Both the position numbers and the translations under genes were made by a program. Positions 23,277 through 35,463 of a stretch of DNA of 64,000 bases are shown in pieces (the first letter of the stretch is position 1; each line of letters starts with the position of its first letter). This DNA comes from Rotaria socialis (taxonomy: Eukaryota; Rotifera; Eurotatoria; Philodinida; Philodinidae). The DNA is taken from assembly GCA_905331475.1 (NCBI GenBank), contig CAJNYU010000030.1:310001-374000 (forward strand), in the 5' to 3' direction. The notes under the pieces are model-generated. The model saw only the letters and a list, made by a program, of their open reading frames with translations. It was not told where the DNA came from and made no database searches.

Positions 23277-25553
23277 ATGAATAATAGCAATTCAGTACGT
23301 CGTTTTTCACCTTCCAAACAACAACAGCAACATCTTAATGACTCCACAACAGCAATGAGATGGATTCAAAAGCCTCTGGTTGCTGTACGAAGGTATCATT
23401 TTTTACCTATTCAACAAAGTCTTCTATATGTAATTATATAAATGAAAGTTTGCAGATTGATAATGGTTAGTTTGAAAGACGAAGATGAGTAGCACTAAGA
23501 CTGTCTAATATATTTCGATGAATACATGTATCGAAAACATATTTTAGAAGTCAAATATTTTCGAAGAAAATGTTGTGTGTACATTTTAAAGTGAGATTTT
23601 TATGCCTTCTTTACCACACTTTACAGATATTAATAACTTCATCATTCCGGTAATTAAAGTCTATACTAATGCAGCTGTTATTTCTTCTTTTTTTTCTCTT
23701 CATCATCACAGACAATTTAAAAAAAACAAGGCCACTCCATTAAAAACGTTAATAGCTCACATGTACTATAATTACATGGTATTAATGACTAGTGTAGATC
23801 ACTAGGGCAGATCTAAGAAAACGATCTACATTATCAGTACAAATACTAGCAAAATAATAGCCCTCGTGATATGGTTTAGTAACTAAGTAATACTTCAATT
23901 ACAGATCTTAATAATAAGATTCATTTTCATGAAAGATTTTTCATCTAAGCTATGTTACATTAACTGAATGAGACTAAATAAGACATACGTGTATGTCTTC
24001 CACATTTTAGTCTCAAAGGGACTGTGTTTAAAAGTTTGTTTTATTCGACCATATTTCCATTCGTAGATACTTCGTAGTCATATTCATGTGTAATTTTTTA
24101 TCTTTTACATTTTAGTCTTCAATCCACAACACAAGAAATTTCGTTATTAAAACTGATTTTCGATGGCTTTTCAATTTTACTAGGTTTGTTCTATTTTTTG
24201 TTTTTGTTGATGTTATTAATTTCTCTGTGATAAACAGTATTTTCGCCATGGTTAATTTTTAAATATTTGGTAAAACCAATTCGACGATCTTTTCTCTGTT
24301 CGGATTTAAATTTATATCATCCAAAACCAATAAAAACAGCTGTTCCCACATGGCTTCTTGTTATATATGCTGTTGTTATACCAGTGATTATTGTAGGTAG
24401 ATTATTTCTTTTGATAAAGGTTTAGCTATTATTCGATTTATTCAGATACTCTGCTCGGAAGGTGTACGTTGGTACTATTTAGTTCGTAAGAGAGCAGCAC
24501 CTATGATTTATAAAATTCAAATTCGTTCGACCATTTATAATATCTCACAATGGACAGGAAATCTTTATATTAGTCTTGGTATTCATTTTTTGTTCGTATT
24601 GTCAAAAACATTTATAGAGATTTTTTTTTATAATTTAGTCGTCTTTGCATTTGCTCACGGTGTTAATTCCTTTTTAACAAATGTTGGCAAAGTTTCTGTT
24701 GGTCGTCTTCGTCCACATTTTATTCCATCATGTTTCAATAAATTTAGTTATACAGATTTTTGTAACGATCCTAACCAATGGATTTCTAATTATACGTGTA
24801 TCGGAGAATCAAGTACTGTTCTTAAAGAAAAAGATGGAGCTTATGATATTCGGTAAGTTCTATAACTATGTTATCAATTATGAAATAGTCAACTATTCTG
24901 GAAGGAATTTTTTTACGATGATTTCTATGATGACTTTTGTTTTGTTTTCTTATGATTTGAAAATATTGAATTATTTGCCTGTAATAAAAAATATTGTATA
25001 GATCAAAGTCTTAGCTATGTACGTAAAAATATATGTTTTCTATTAGACAATCGTTTCCATCAGGCCATGCATCAACAGCATTTTGCGGTTTAATGTTTTT
25101 GGCTGTAAGTTGTTTTTCTTTTTTTATATGGCTCTAGTTTTCCATTCGTTTCATTTTTAGCTTTATATTCATAAAATTTGGAGATATCGCAATATTGGTT
25201 TATTCCCATATGTTTTGGAAATGGGCTGCTTTGCTTTAGCTGCATATATTAGTTTGTTATTAGTAATCATCAATCAGATAAAAATAAAAATTGTGGTTTT
25301 TATTCTAGGTATTACACGTGTGACGGATCATCGACATCATCCTACAGATGTTCTCAGTGGAGCTATTTTAGGAAGTGTTATTGCAATTATTGCTGTAAGA
25401 ATGCATTTATTGTGTTTATTTTTCCTTTCAAATTTATGTATTTTATTAAATTTTTAGTTTCACTATATGATTAAGTCATTTAAACAATCAATTTTATCAC
25501 AAGTTGGTGATGGGCAAAGAAATAAAGCAGTAGAGAATGATAACATGCTATGA
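23277..25553 (+). CDS. Lipid phosphate phosphatase (PAP2 superfamily), copy 2
   Basis: Nine exons: 23277-23392, 24116-24183, 24238-24392, 24446-24578, 24639-24852, 25047-25104, 25161-25251, 25309-25394, 25458-25553, giving 338 residues. The loop RRSFLCSDLNLYHP matches the PLPP signature. The motifs are KVSVGRLRPHF, FPSGHAS and TRVTDHRHHPTDVLSG, so catalytic Arg and both His are kept. Two short introns (24579-24638 and 25252-25308, lengths divisible by three) have no stop and could be read through. Removing them restores the spacing of the family, so I treat them as spliced. The gene has more introns than its neighbour and a large second-exon offset (intron 1 is 723 bp). It shares the Arg codon split before motif 2 with copy 1. 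The duplication looks old, since the proteins differ widely outside the motifs. Confidence 0.85.
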
Positions 25554-26319
25554 ATTACGCATTATTCTATTAAATGCAAATATATTTACTGATACATGTC
25601 GCAGTGTAATCATTGTACATTTATCACGAGACTACTAGTTTTTTCATAGCTATAAAAAGCATAATAATGCGTAGTTAATATCAGATATCGATCATGATTG
25701 CTATATGAAAGACAGATTTTTTGTTTAAAACAATAATTATATTTAAAAAAAAATTAAGAAACGAAAATGTTACGATGAAAAAGAAAATAAAACAAATAAT
25801 TTATAAATGTATGCATAAAAAATGATTAATGTCACTTGGGAAGAAAAAAGAAATCAATTAAAAGAATCCTTTCCAGTTGTAATCATTCAAAACAAAATGT
25901 TAATAAAGAAATTCTTAGAAAGCTATCTAATAGCTTATGGATCGTATCTTAAATAATATTGTGAATATATGTGGTATGATAATACATCGAGAAGAAAAAG
26001 GAATAGTGCATTTTCATCAGTGAATATTCGATTTTATGGAAAAGGACGAAAATCTTTCTGGCTTTAATCATGACTATGTAAATTTTGGTTTTTCTTCCCT
26101 TCAATTTTAATCGGGATATATTTTGAATTGTTTATGAAATATTCAATTTGTAGAGTAAATGACATTGACAGATTGTCACTAAATAACTCAAGCGCATACT
26201 CAATAAACTGAAGCCTAACTGAACTGCTTCAATCGAAGAATTAATATTTAAAAGGGGTTTAGCTGAAGATATATTTCTTTTACAAATATCAACAGACAAT
26301 CGTTAGTAAAGACAAACAA

Positions 26320-27334
26320 TAGAGTCCTGCAGGTTAAGACTTTTTTGTACCCTAACCCTGCCCTATCGTAAAACTTCGTACCCTTGTCCTGCCCTGCCCT
26401 ACGACGTTCTTACCCTAGCCCTACCCTGCCCTAGGGGCTTTGTACCCTTACCCTACCCTATCACAGAGATTTTTCATTTTACACCCTATCATATCCTTAG
26501 TTTCAGGTCCAAGTAAAAGTCAGCATGAAGTTTTTCTTCATTTTGTTTCAATATATTTTATTGATTTTCAACGAGAATCAAATACAAAATTAACTAGATG
26601 ATACTCGAGCTTTACTCGACTACGAAATGCGGTGCGAAGCACAGGTTCCAGTATTGAGAACAGAGGCTTCCGCAAANNNNNNNNNNNNNNNNNNNNNNNN
26701 NNNNNNNNNNNNNNNNNNNNNNNNNNNNNNNNNNNNNNNNNAAAAAAAAGGAACAAAGAAAGAAAACTCGTGCAGGACTACATAAATGCTGTGCTTCGCA
26801 CCGCATTAATAAATATTTCGAAAGTTTCTTAAAAATAAAATGTCATTTACAACATCACCACTTAAATTTTGCCTTCTCTCTTCCAAAACTCGCCCGTTTG
26901 TACTAACAATACGTTCATGTCGAGATGATTTCGAAGATATTTTTTATTACCTTTACATGCACATTTACTAGACAAATAATCAAAAGTGATTGAACTCGTC
27001 AGCTGATGTAGAAACAGCACTAAACAATAGGCCATTGTTTTCCGTTCGTTGTTATTCTACCCATTTGATTTAGATTATGATATCACTCTTTATACTGTTT
27101 TTGATCAAAAAGATGTCAGAAATATATATTAAGTTCTACTCTATAAAATTTTTATTTGTATGAGCTACATCCTACTTATACCCTAAATATTTTTTTTTGT
27201 AACCTTACCCTACCCTGCCCTACGAGCTTTATACCCTAGCCCTGCCCTGCCCTACGAGTTTTGTACCCTAGCCCTATCCTGCCCTGCAGGGCATGGTAGG
27301 GTAGGGTAGGACAAGGTTGACCTGTAGGACTCTA
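26320..27334. mobile_element. Non-autonomous DNA element with terminal inverted repeats and CCCTA/CCCTG arrays
   Basis: The left end tagagtcctgcaggttaaga (26320-) is matched by the reverse complement of the right end (ggttgacctgtaggactcta, 27315-27334). A possible 4-bp target duplication, acaa, flanks both ends (26316-26319 and 27335-27338). Just inside each end lie arrays of ccctaccctgccc-type units (26346-26460 and 27205-27310), with a short ggtagggtaggg inversion near the right end. The interior holds a second, nested hairpin and an assembly gap. No transposase frame is visible, so movement would need an enzyme supplied from elsewhere. Confidence 0.75.
26626..26807. repeat. Nested 19-bp inverted repeat around a 65-N gap
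   Basis: aatgcggtgcgaagcacag (26626-26644) is the exact reverse complement of 26789-26807. The gap of 65 Ns (26677-26741) sits between the arms and is followed by an A-run. Frames translated across the Ns are not real. Confidence 0.8.
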
Positions 27335-28607
27335 ACAAATAATAACCATTTAAAGACCTCAATGATTGACATAATATGTAATTAACTGGTTCTTCAAAGT
27401 ATAAACATTCATCAACATTGTCTATAGACAAATTAACATACGAATGTTGATGTTTTTTTCTTCACTATTTTGAACAAGATCATGAACGCTTCATGTACTA
27501 ACACTTAATATACATCAGTACTAGAATTCTTTATTTTCTTCTATGGTCTAATGGAACTAAATAGTAAGAGTACAACACTGATTTTAAATTTACACTTCGT
27601 TGATACTCTAGTGCCCACTTGTGCCAGACAGTCATGCAAATTTGATTGTACTATATGTTCATACAGAGAGAACAATCTAATTGTTCTCGAATACTCAATA
27701 GAACGGCAATGAGTAAATGAATAAACTGTACGGCTCAAATGATCATAATCGTTCATACTACTAGAAAAGAAAAGAAATAGTATTACTCTTTCTATCGATC
27801 TCGGTGATAATAATGATGGTAGCCTTGAAGTTAACTGAAATTTTCTTTTATACTTGACATGAAAGGGAATGTTTGTATTTTTCTTCTTGAAAAAAACGAA
27901 ATAAAATGAATATCTTAGTAATGTAAGGTATCGTAAATAAATTTTACTAGAAATTCGTTGACGTTGCATTAGAATCTATTAGCAAAACTATATGAATTTA
28001 ATCTTTCTTCTTGGCTGTTTTTTTTTATCTTTCAGAACCGACGGTAAACATATTTTTTGTTTTTAATGGCCAGTGCAATGGATAGTCTATTTATGGAAAG
28101 AAAACTATTTCATCACATTAATTCAACAGAATACAAACAAAAGATTTCTAATTTTTAGAAAAACAAAATCGCTAATATAATTAATAGCTAAATTAATTAA
28201 CTAATCAGCAAATTAGCGAACTTCTTCATGCTGTTTTCTTATCTATTAACTTTTATTCAATGCTGTTAATCATCAAGCATATTTTCTATCGTTTACATGT
28301 AGATTTTCTATTTAATTATTATCATCCATTACATGCGTAAGACAAATGTTAGCTTTTAAACACACTAGACGACAAAATGAGAAGAAAAACGTAATAAAGT
28401 GACTTGCACATTGTTTAATAATGACCTTCTCTACTATTGGATAATAAATAATAGTTGAAAATGTTTATACGCATCATGGTATTCTTATCATCATCTCTTA
28501 CGTTTTTTTTCCATTTGTCTTTGTTTCTCCGTCGTTTGACAAATGTAATAATAGCTTCTTTTTTTCCTCAATACTTTATTTGACATGCTTCATAGACAGA
28601 GTTATTC

Positions 28608-28609
28608 TT

Positions 28610-28640
<31 letters not shown>
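28608..28640. repeat. CT microsatellite
   Basis: A (ct)n run with small interruptions in a pyrimidine-rich stretch. Confidence 0.9.
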
Positions 28641-29959
28641 TATTATTTCTCTTAGCATCGTGACTGTCAGTCTGCAAGCTCAATTTTTTCTGGCTCAACC
28701 GATCGTCTTCATTTTTTTTCTTCTCAAGTAAACCACAAAATTTGTAGCTTCCAAGAAAAAAACCGCATTCTTCGTATTTTTTTCTACTCTTCACACGTCT
28801 TCACTTTGTCGTTCTTTCGCTTTTTTCTTTCTTTTCTCTTACTACTCCTACTGCTGGTTCGCTTCTTCTTATCATCATCCATGAGTAACGCTCAGTAGTA
28901 CTACACACATATTCATACGTGTTCGGAGTACACATGCATATGTCTGTCTGCCTCCCAATCTGTTCGTCTATCAGCATCTTCTAAATTCATCCAAGCACAA
29001 ATACTCAAGGCAAATTATTTCCACTAGGTATGACCTTACATCTGTACATAAGTCATTTTTAAACAATTTATTTCATTTATTGAAGAAACCCTACTGATTT
29101 CGTATATACGTCATATGTTCACCGTATGTTTTTCTTCTTGAATCTTGTACATCATGTAGTGAAACCTTTTGAAAATACATAAGTTAAACACAATAGAAAA
29201 GACATTGGAATCGACTAAAATAAATTTCTTTTTTCCTTTGTACTATATTTATCCTACATCAAACATTGATTTAGAGAAATGATTATGAGGTTTTCTTTTC
29301 GAGAGTAGATGATGACCGTGATGCATGAAAACATATATACATTAGTGTATGTGTAAGTTTTTATCTATTTTAAAGCAAGATTATGTTAATAGGTGTACGT
29401 GCGTGTGTGAAGATGACGATAAACAATCTTATGATTGTACGAAGGACGTATATTTAATACGATATATTCATATTCTGATTTTAACCTACGATTTATCTTA
29501 GTTTCATTATTAAAATAAAAAACAAATAATATCATTGTAATTATCAAAAAAGATATTTATAAGACAGACAAGAGCTTTTCAATTAAACTCCTCAGTTTAT
29601 CAACTATTACTAATTGTTAACAATGATACTATTTCTTTCTTTACCTTGAAATAAAATCTTCGAGCATCTATTTGATAACTATAGCTATTCTTTTTTTTTG
29701 CTTAATTCAATGAAAATCGATCGCAATAGTGAAAAAGTAAAAGTAAAATAGAAATGTTTGTGTTTATACATATTGTTTTATTTTAATAAATTTCACGATG
29801 TTTTCAAGTGTCTATTCATCATTTTCTCAAGGACAAACGATATCAATTATATTGAAATAATGTGACTTCTATTGTTATGTACATTGTCTAATATTAAGGT
29901 TGGATGTTACTATACATGTGAACATCATCGTACTTCTATTCCCACATTGACATATTCTC

Positions 29960-29993
<34 letters not shown>

Positions 29994-29997
29994 GTAT
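29960..29997. repeat. TA microsatellite
   Basis: An alternating (ta)n run interrupted by two tatgta units. Confidence 0.9.
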
Positions 29998-31407
29998 AGA
30001 AGTCAACATTATTGACTCATTTTCTCACAATATTAGTATGTTGAGATTGAATATCGACAATAGGTCTATGCGTATGTATGTAGACACAGAGAGGCACACA
30101 CGTATAATACTGTCAAATGAATCATGATAAGTTCAATAGACGCTAATGAACGCCTAGCTATTCATATGGAGTAACAGCAACTAGTTTTTAATGAAGTCTA
30201 CCTTGAAATGCGCACGGCATAACGAGAAGGAAACGATAGATTGCGTGCAAGAAAATGAGAGAGAGCTTGCCACTGTACATAGACACTCACATATATCGAC
30301 GTATACGATGAATATGATGAAGTAATATATCGAATAAACCCTTAAATTTTTATCGATTCAACATGAGTATACTAATCAACGAACTTTTTTTAATCATTAG
30401 ATGTTATTTTAAAAAACAATTATGAAATGAACCAGAACAAAAATAACAACGAAAATGATCATGTAATAAGAATAATACAACACAAATATGCAAAACTGCT
30501 ATCGATTCCATTAGTTCCATTTAAAGATGATGGTAACGCTAATAGTAATGGTTTTGTTAAGAAGCATTTATATAAATTTTGTATACGTATATATACATTT
30601 ATACGCATGCATAGGTAGAAGGCTCTTGAGGGTCTGACGAAGAGACATTTCAATTCTTTTCTTTGTTACCACCTTACTACTCATTGCCGTTAGGCTAGTC
30701 ATACATTTATACACTCTTTTCTTTCCTCTCATTTTTCTTTTATTTAATGTAGAAAAGACAACAAAGTGAAAAAAGTGTGATGTCTACTAATATAAATATC
30801 TAAAAAAATAAAAGTAAGATTGGAAAATGAATAGTAATATTTATTTTTCTCCGCGGTTATAGATTGAATGTTCCGTTTAATAAACTCTTATGTGGTCTAT
30901 AGTTCTTAAGGCTATGTAACACATATGGTACTTGCGTAATAGTATGTGTCTCAGGAGAAGAAATCTCCTACATCCAAATGTAATTTTAGTATTTATTAAT
31001 TTACTCTTATATACATACACAGATGTTGAATGCATGCAAATAAGTCTTCTAGTCTCGAAAAAGTATAATTGAGACAAAGAAAATGTTTTGCATATAGACA
31101 TTTTCAATCGACAATTCGTCATTTTATTTTATATTAAATGAGTTCATTTTTGTTCAGACGATTGCATTTTGAAAAGTCTTGCTTTTCGATATTCACAGAG
31201 CGCAGATCAAGTATACGCTTAGAATTCATTAAACCAAACATAATAATAGTTATGGAAGAGTTGTAGGACGAAGCGGAAGGACGTACGTTCATTGTTTGCT
31301 TATTGCATTGATTATAAACTCGATATCTTTTAACCTTCGAATTAAATCTTACAATCGCTATTTCAATATTAAGCCTCATCTTTTCTCTTCTTCTTTTCTT
31401 TAGCTAA

Positions 31408-34400
31408 ATGAATCGTACAATGAAATTATTTAATTCTTCTATGTTACCAACAAATTTACTTTATGATTCATCTGATTTTAATGATAATAGTATTGAGAAT
31501 CATTCCTCTTCATCACGATTTCTTGCATTAAACGATTCATGGATACTTCCAATCTTCATTGTTTGCTTATTTGGTATATTATGTACAATAATAATATCAT
31601 TTTTATTAATATGTTTATCACATCGTCGTTTGAATGGTCATTTTTTATTAACACATTTATTTATATGTTTTAGTGTATGTTTTCTCTATATAATAATTAT
31701 CATTTTTTTAATACGTGCCAATGAAATCTTTTGTGGTTTAAGAGAATTTTTATCACAACTTGGATATGCTCTATTATATTCCTCATTATTATGTCGTTAT
31801 ATAATGCAATGGTTAGGTTCAAGAATACTATCCAAACGAACAAAACAGTTAACAGCTTTATTAATCTATTTATTACTTATTTTTATACAAATACCTATTG
31901 GAATTTTATGGTGGTATTTTACTGTTCCACGTGTTTGTCAACATCAAACACTGAACATATTATCATCAAAATTGAAAGGTCCAAAATTTCGAATTGATTT
32001 TCGGAAACCAATCACACTGCCATTGCCATCATCATCATCATCGGTACAACCATGTTCAAATCGTTGCACAGTTGATTATCGTTTTTATGCAACATTTACC
32101 TATACCATGTTGGAATTGATATTTTGTACAACCATTGCTACGTGTTTATTTTTTTATCGTCAATGCCATAGAACAAACACTGAAAGAGATAAAGAAAAAA
32201 CTATATCAATCAATGGTAATAATTCAACATTAACATTTTTACATATGCTTGCATATTTTCTAATTGATCTTGTTTGGTTATTATGGTCATTTATTTATTA
32301 TTTTATGGATGCATTTTTTGTATTTCCATCACTTATTATTGGTATGTTTTTAATAGCAACAATATGTTTACTATTTATTCTTCTTCCACAAATATATTAC
32401 TATTCAAAATTACCAATGAATGATATAAATTCATATAAATCATCATTAATTATTCAGCCAACAGCCTTATATAGTAATAAGTTAGCAGCAGTTGATGATA
32501 TCAACGATCATGAATTACTTCTTGAAGAAAATTCACCAAATCAAAAACTTAATCGTGAAAAACAAGAACAGATTTTATCAAGTGGAAGTGAATTATCCTA
32601 TGAAATAGGTACAAGTGGAACATTTTTGCCAATAACACGAACACCAAAAGGACCATTCAAAGTAAAAATAACAGATCAGATAAGATCAATTGAAAAAATT
32701 GAAAATTTAACTTATCAAGAACATCCAAATACACAAACTACATCGAACAATCAATATATTTCACGAACAAATGATGAGAAAACTAATCAATCAATGTCTG
32801 ATATGAGAAATCAGAAAGAACAACGATTACAGGCATCTCTTGCACCATTACAACGAAATGTAAGTTAGAGAAATATTTGTTTCTTTTGCAATGAAATTAC
32901 TCTTCATGATAAGAGTTTTTTGTGTACTCAAAAATTGAGTACACTCTAGATTCGGTTAGTGTGCCCGGCCGTCCGTTAACTCGATAGCTTTTGAAAGCTT
33001 CATCCAATTGTCATGAAATTTTGTACACAGAATGATCTCATCAATATCTCAGTCGAGTTCGAAGATGAGAAGAATCCGTCAAGAAATGGCTGAGCTATCG
33101 AAAAATTTGTCATTATTGATCAGATCATTCCTGAGGGGGCTGCTGGGATTTTTTTCAAAAACAATTTTTCTCAGAATTATTTACAACATATATAAATCGA
33201 CTCAGTTTTTAATGCTGATTTTGAATCTGATATTAGTTTTGAATCAAATCGTAGCTTTCTAACAAAAACTCGCCTGAAAAAGGTCTCAAAATGCACAAAA
33301 GCTGCATCCAGAAACTAAATTGCCTAGATATGTCTGAGATGACAGTAGTTTTTGGGTTTTCCAAATGCCTGGTTTTGCAGCTAGGCAAAAAGACTATCGA
33401 AAAGTAAAAACCAGAACTCGATAGCTATTAATATTGGTGATTTATTAGAAAAATACTGATGCCTGTAACTATCATATATCTGTTATAGATTGATGAAGTT
33501 GCTTACGATCGTAATCCTGCTAGATACAAACGAAAATCCATTCAAAAATAACTCTTCCTACCCAGTTAGTTTTCAAAGCTAAACATGAATCTGAACTCAA
33601 TTTCTGTGATTTCTAACGATATTATACCACTCTGAGAGTAGAGTCAGTAGTCATCGGATAGGGTCGCATGCAGTGTGGTCCATGCTAACTTAGCACGCCT
33701 GTATTTTCTCCTTGCAATTTAGTGACAAGGGATGTATCTTGGTGAGATCTATGTCTTATAGAATAAATGCGAAAATCTCGGATTTAAATCCGATCGTTAT
33801 GTGTACTTCAAAAAGTGAAAAGGTATATTCACTTTGTTTTTTATTTTTAGATAGTTTGATCAAAAACAATCTGTCATGAATTAGTTTTAATTTTTGAAGT
33901 ACACATAACACTCGGATTTAAATCAGATGTTTCCACATTTATTATGTGTTTACATCAGAAATCTTCAATCAAGGAATTGTGTGATTTTTATGTATGTCTG
34001 CGAACTTTTTATGATCTTTTGTTTCCTCTTCTTTGCTCAAAAATTCTATAACGACTAAATTATGTTTCATTTCATTTTTTTAGCAAACATCAAGTAGTAT
34101 TGCTTCAGATTTTATAGCACCTGTTGTAACTAGAAGTCTTCGCCACCGTACTGATTCACATGAAAGTCAAAATTTTGATATTCATTCACCATCATCAATG
34201 TATTATACTGGATATCCTCCTCCGCGTCGCGATGAAAGTATCATACCAATTTTATGTAATACTGAACGTCCACGAACATCAACACCTCTTCAAATTCGTT
34301 TACTTACTAAATCGTCATCATCATCTGCACCATTAGCACGTCGAATCCATGCTGGTTCTGACCTTCGACATGTTCAACGGCCATATCAACGTTTTTATCC

Positions 34401-34782
34401 TCCACCACCTCCTCCGCCCACAACGCCTCCATACTATTCACCACAACCACAACAATATCTTTTTGTAGATCCTTATCGAACAATGCGTTCAGGTACAAGT
34501 AGTAGTTTATGGCAATCACTTTTATTACAACCTGACTCAGCATATCATCGTTATCCATATTCATCTCGGCGACACTTTATGGGTCATCGTTCATTATCTC
34601 AACGTTTGTGGGATATTGATAGTGGTGACGATGAAAACGAAGTCGAAGAAGATATTGTGAAAGTTGCTGGTCGTGTAACACCAAATCAACAGCGACCCTA
34701 TGATTTTCGTTTCAATTCTTATGAAAATGAAAATAATCTTCTATTACATATTGATGATAATGATGATGAACGAGAAAATTGA
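31408..34782 (+). CDS. Seven-transmembrane receptor, class C-like, without large ectodomain
   Basis: Two exons, 31408-32859 and 34084-34782, joined in phase 0 by a 1,224-bp intron, give 716 residues. The N-terminus is only ~45 residues, with several Asn-X-Ser/Thr sites. Seven hydrophobic segments follow, at about 46-70, 80-102, 111-132, 148-171, 228-251, 277-301 and 305-333. The CGLREFLSQLGYALLYSSLLCR block after TM2 and the LPQIYYY end of TM7 resemble class C receptors of the metabotropic glutamate / GPRC5 kind. No Venus-flytrap domain is encoded. The cytoplasmic tail is very long (about 380 residues) and low-complexity, with a Pro-rich PPPPPPPTTPP run and an acidic end (DDNDDEREN). An acceptor (ttctttag) ends four bases before the ATG. 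The intron is long because transposon-derived repeats lie in it. The seven-TM call is solid; class C is a moderate call and the ligand is unknown. Confidence 0.7.
32916..33070 (+). repeat. Dispersed repeat copy B (in the seven-TM gene intron)
   Basis: Same unit as 8443-8600, same orientation, starting with a tgtgtactcaaaaattgagt hairpin. It begins about 55 bases inside the intron, just after the donor. Confidence 0.75.
33762..33943. mobile_element. Small MITE-like inverted-repeat element in the intron
   Basis: The left arm (33762-33819) and right arm (33889-33943) are imperfect reverse complements of about 55 bp. Each runs from a aataaatg-type end through a tcggatttaaatccga palindrome to a gttatgtgtacttcaaaaa-type inner part. 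About 70 bp of unique sequence lie between them. The right arm also occurs alone at 9031-9083. It has no coding capacity. Confidence 0.7.
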
Positions 34783-35041
34783 CGTATGAAAATCAACTTA
34801 CTGATGTAACTATAAACAATAAAATTTGGTTTTGTATTCTTTTGTTTTGTAGCCTATTTTTTAAATTAAGCATCAGTATAAATATAGTTCAATGTTTATG
34901 ATATTGTTATACAGCTTTTTTTCTATTGATTCTGTGTTTTTTTTTCTTGAACAGTGCAATAGTCTGTTTTGTTTTGTTTTGTATTTCAATTAGTTGATTA
35001 TTGTCAATAACTGTGTGATCGGCTAATTTAATAGATTAACA

Positions 35042-35463
35042 ATGAGTTGGCCGAAAAAGAAAACAACGATACGTTTATGTGTTGATATTGATCGATGTAT
35101 GATAAATCATAATCAAAGGTCTTTTTGATGAATATATTCTTAGTAATATCACTTGTGAAAAATATCTAGATGATAACATTTTGATCTCTTAAAATCAGTC
35201 GAAGATAATAAAAGAATCCAAATAAAATGTGATGTGAAATTATATGATAGAATCATTTCTCCATCATCTATACACAAGTCTACTTATTCTCTCGAATCAT
35301 TTTATTATTAAAACTGCCTCAAGAACATTTGTATTGTCGACATATAGGATACAATCATCGCTGGGATAGGGTACAAGTGTGACATCTGTATTAAAAATAC
35401 TATTTGTTCGATGATGTAAATTTCCCAACTTTTCGAAAATTTTATCTCCTATATTTCAAAAAT
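35042..35463 (+). other. Unresolved stretch with a short open frame
   Basis: An ATG at 35042 opens 26 codons (MSWPKKKTTIRLCVDIDRCM...) up to a possible donor near 35117. A second protein-like stretch begins after an acceptor near 35198 (EDNKRIQIKCDVKLYDRI), but the two do not join in phase. It may be 5' leader, a small gene or eroded exons of the pseudokinase gene. No call is made. Confidence 0.2.

Larger units (their letters stand above)
25554..31407. other. Long intergenic region with one mobile element and microsatellites
   Basis: Outside the element at 26320-27334 the sequence is AT-rich, with poly-T and CT tracts and no convincing gene. A 142-codon open frame on the minus strand (27541-27969) lacks any family resemblance and is not called. 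The last kilobases probably contain the promoter of the seven-TM gene. Confidence 0.45.

Noticed and set aside
26568..26832. Frames running through the 65-N gap
   Set aside because: Most of the translation is unknown residues. The rest is transposon hairpin.
26346..27310. CCCTA/CCCTG arrays as an internal telomere
   Set aside because: They are short, irregular and lie symmetrically inside the ends of a mobile element. They do not match the TGTGGG-type repeat I associate with bdelloids.
27541..27969. 142-codon minus-strand open frame
   Set aside because: Low-complexity, no recognisable domain, no exon partners and no family resemblance.
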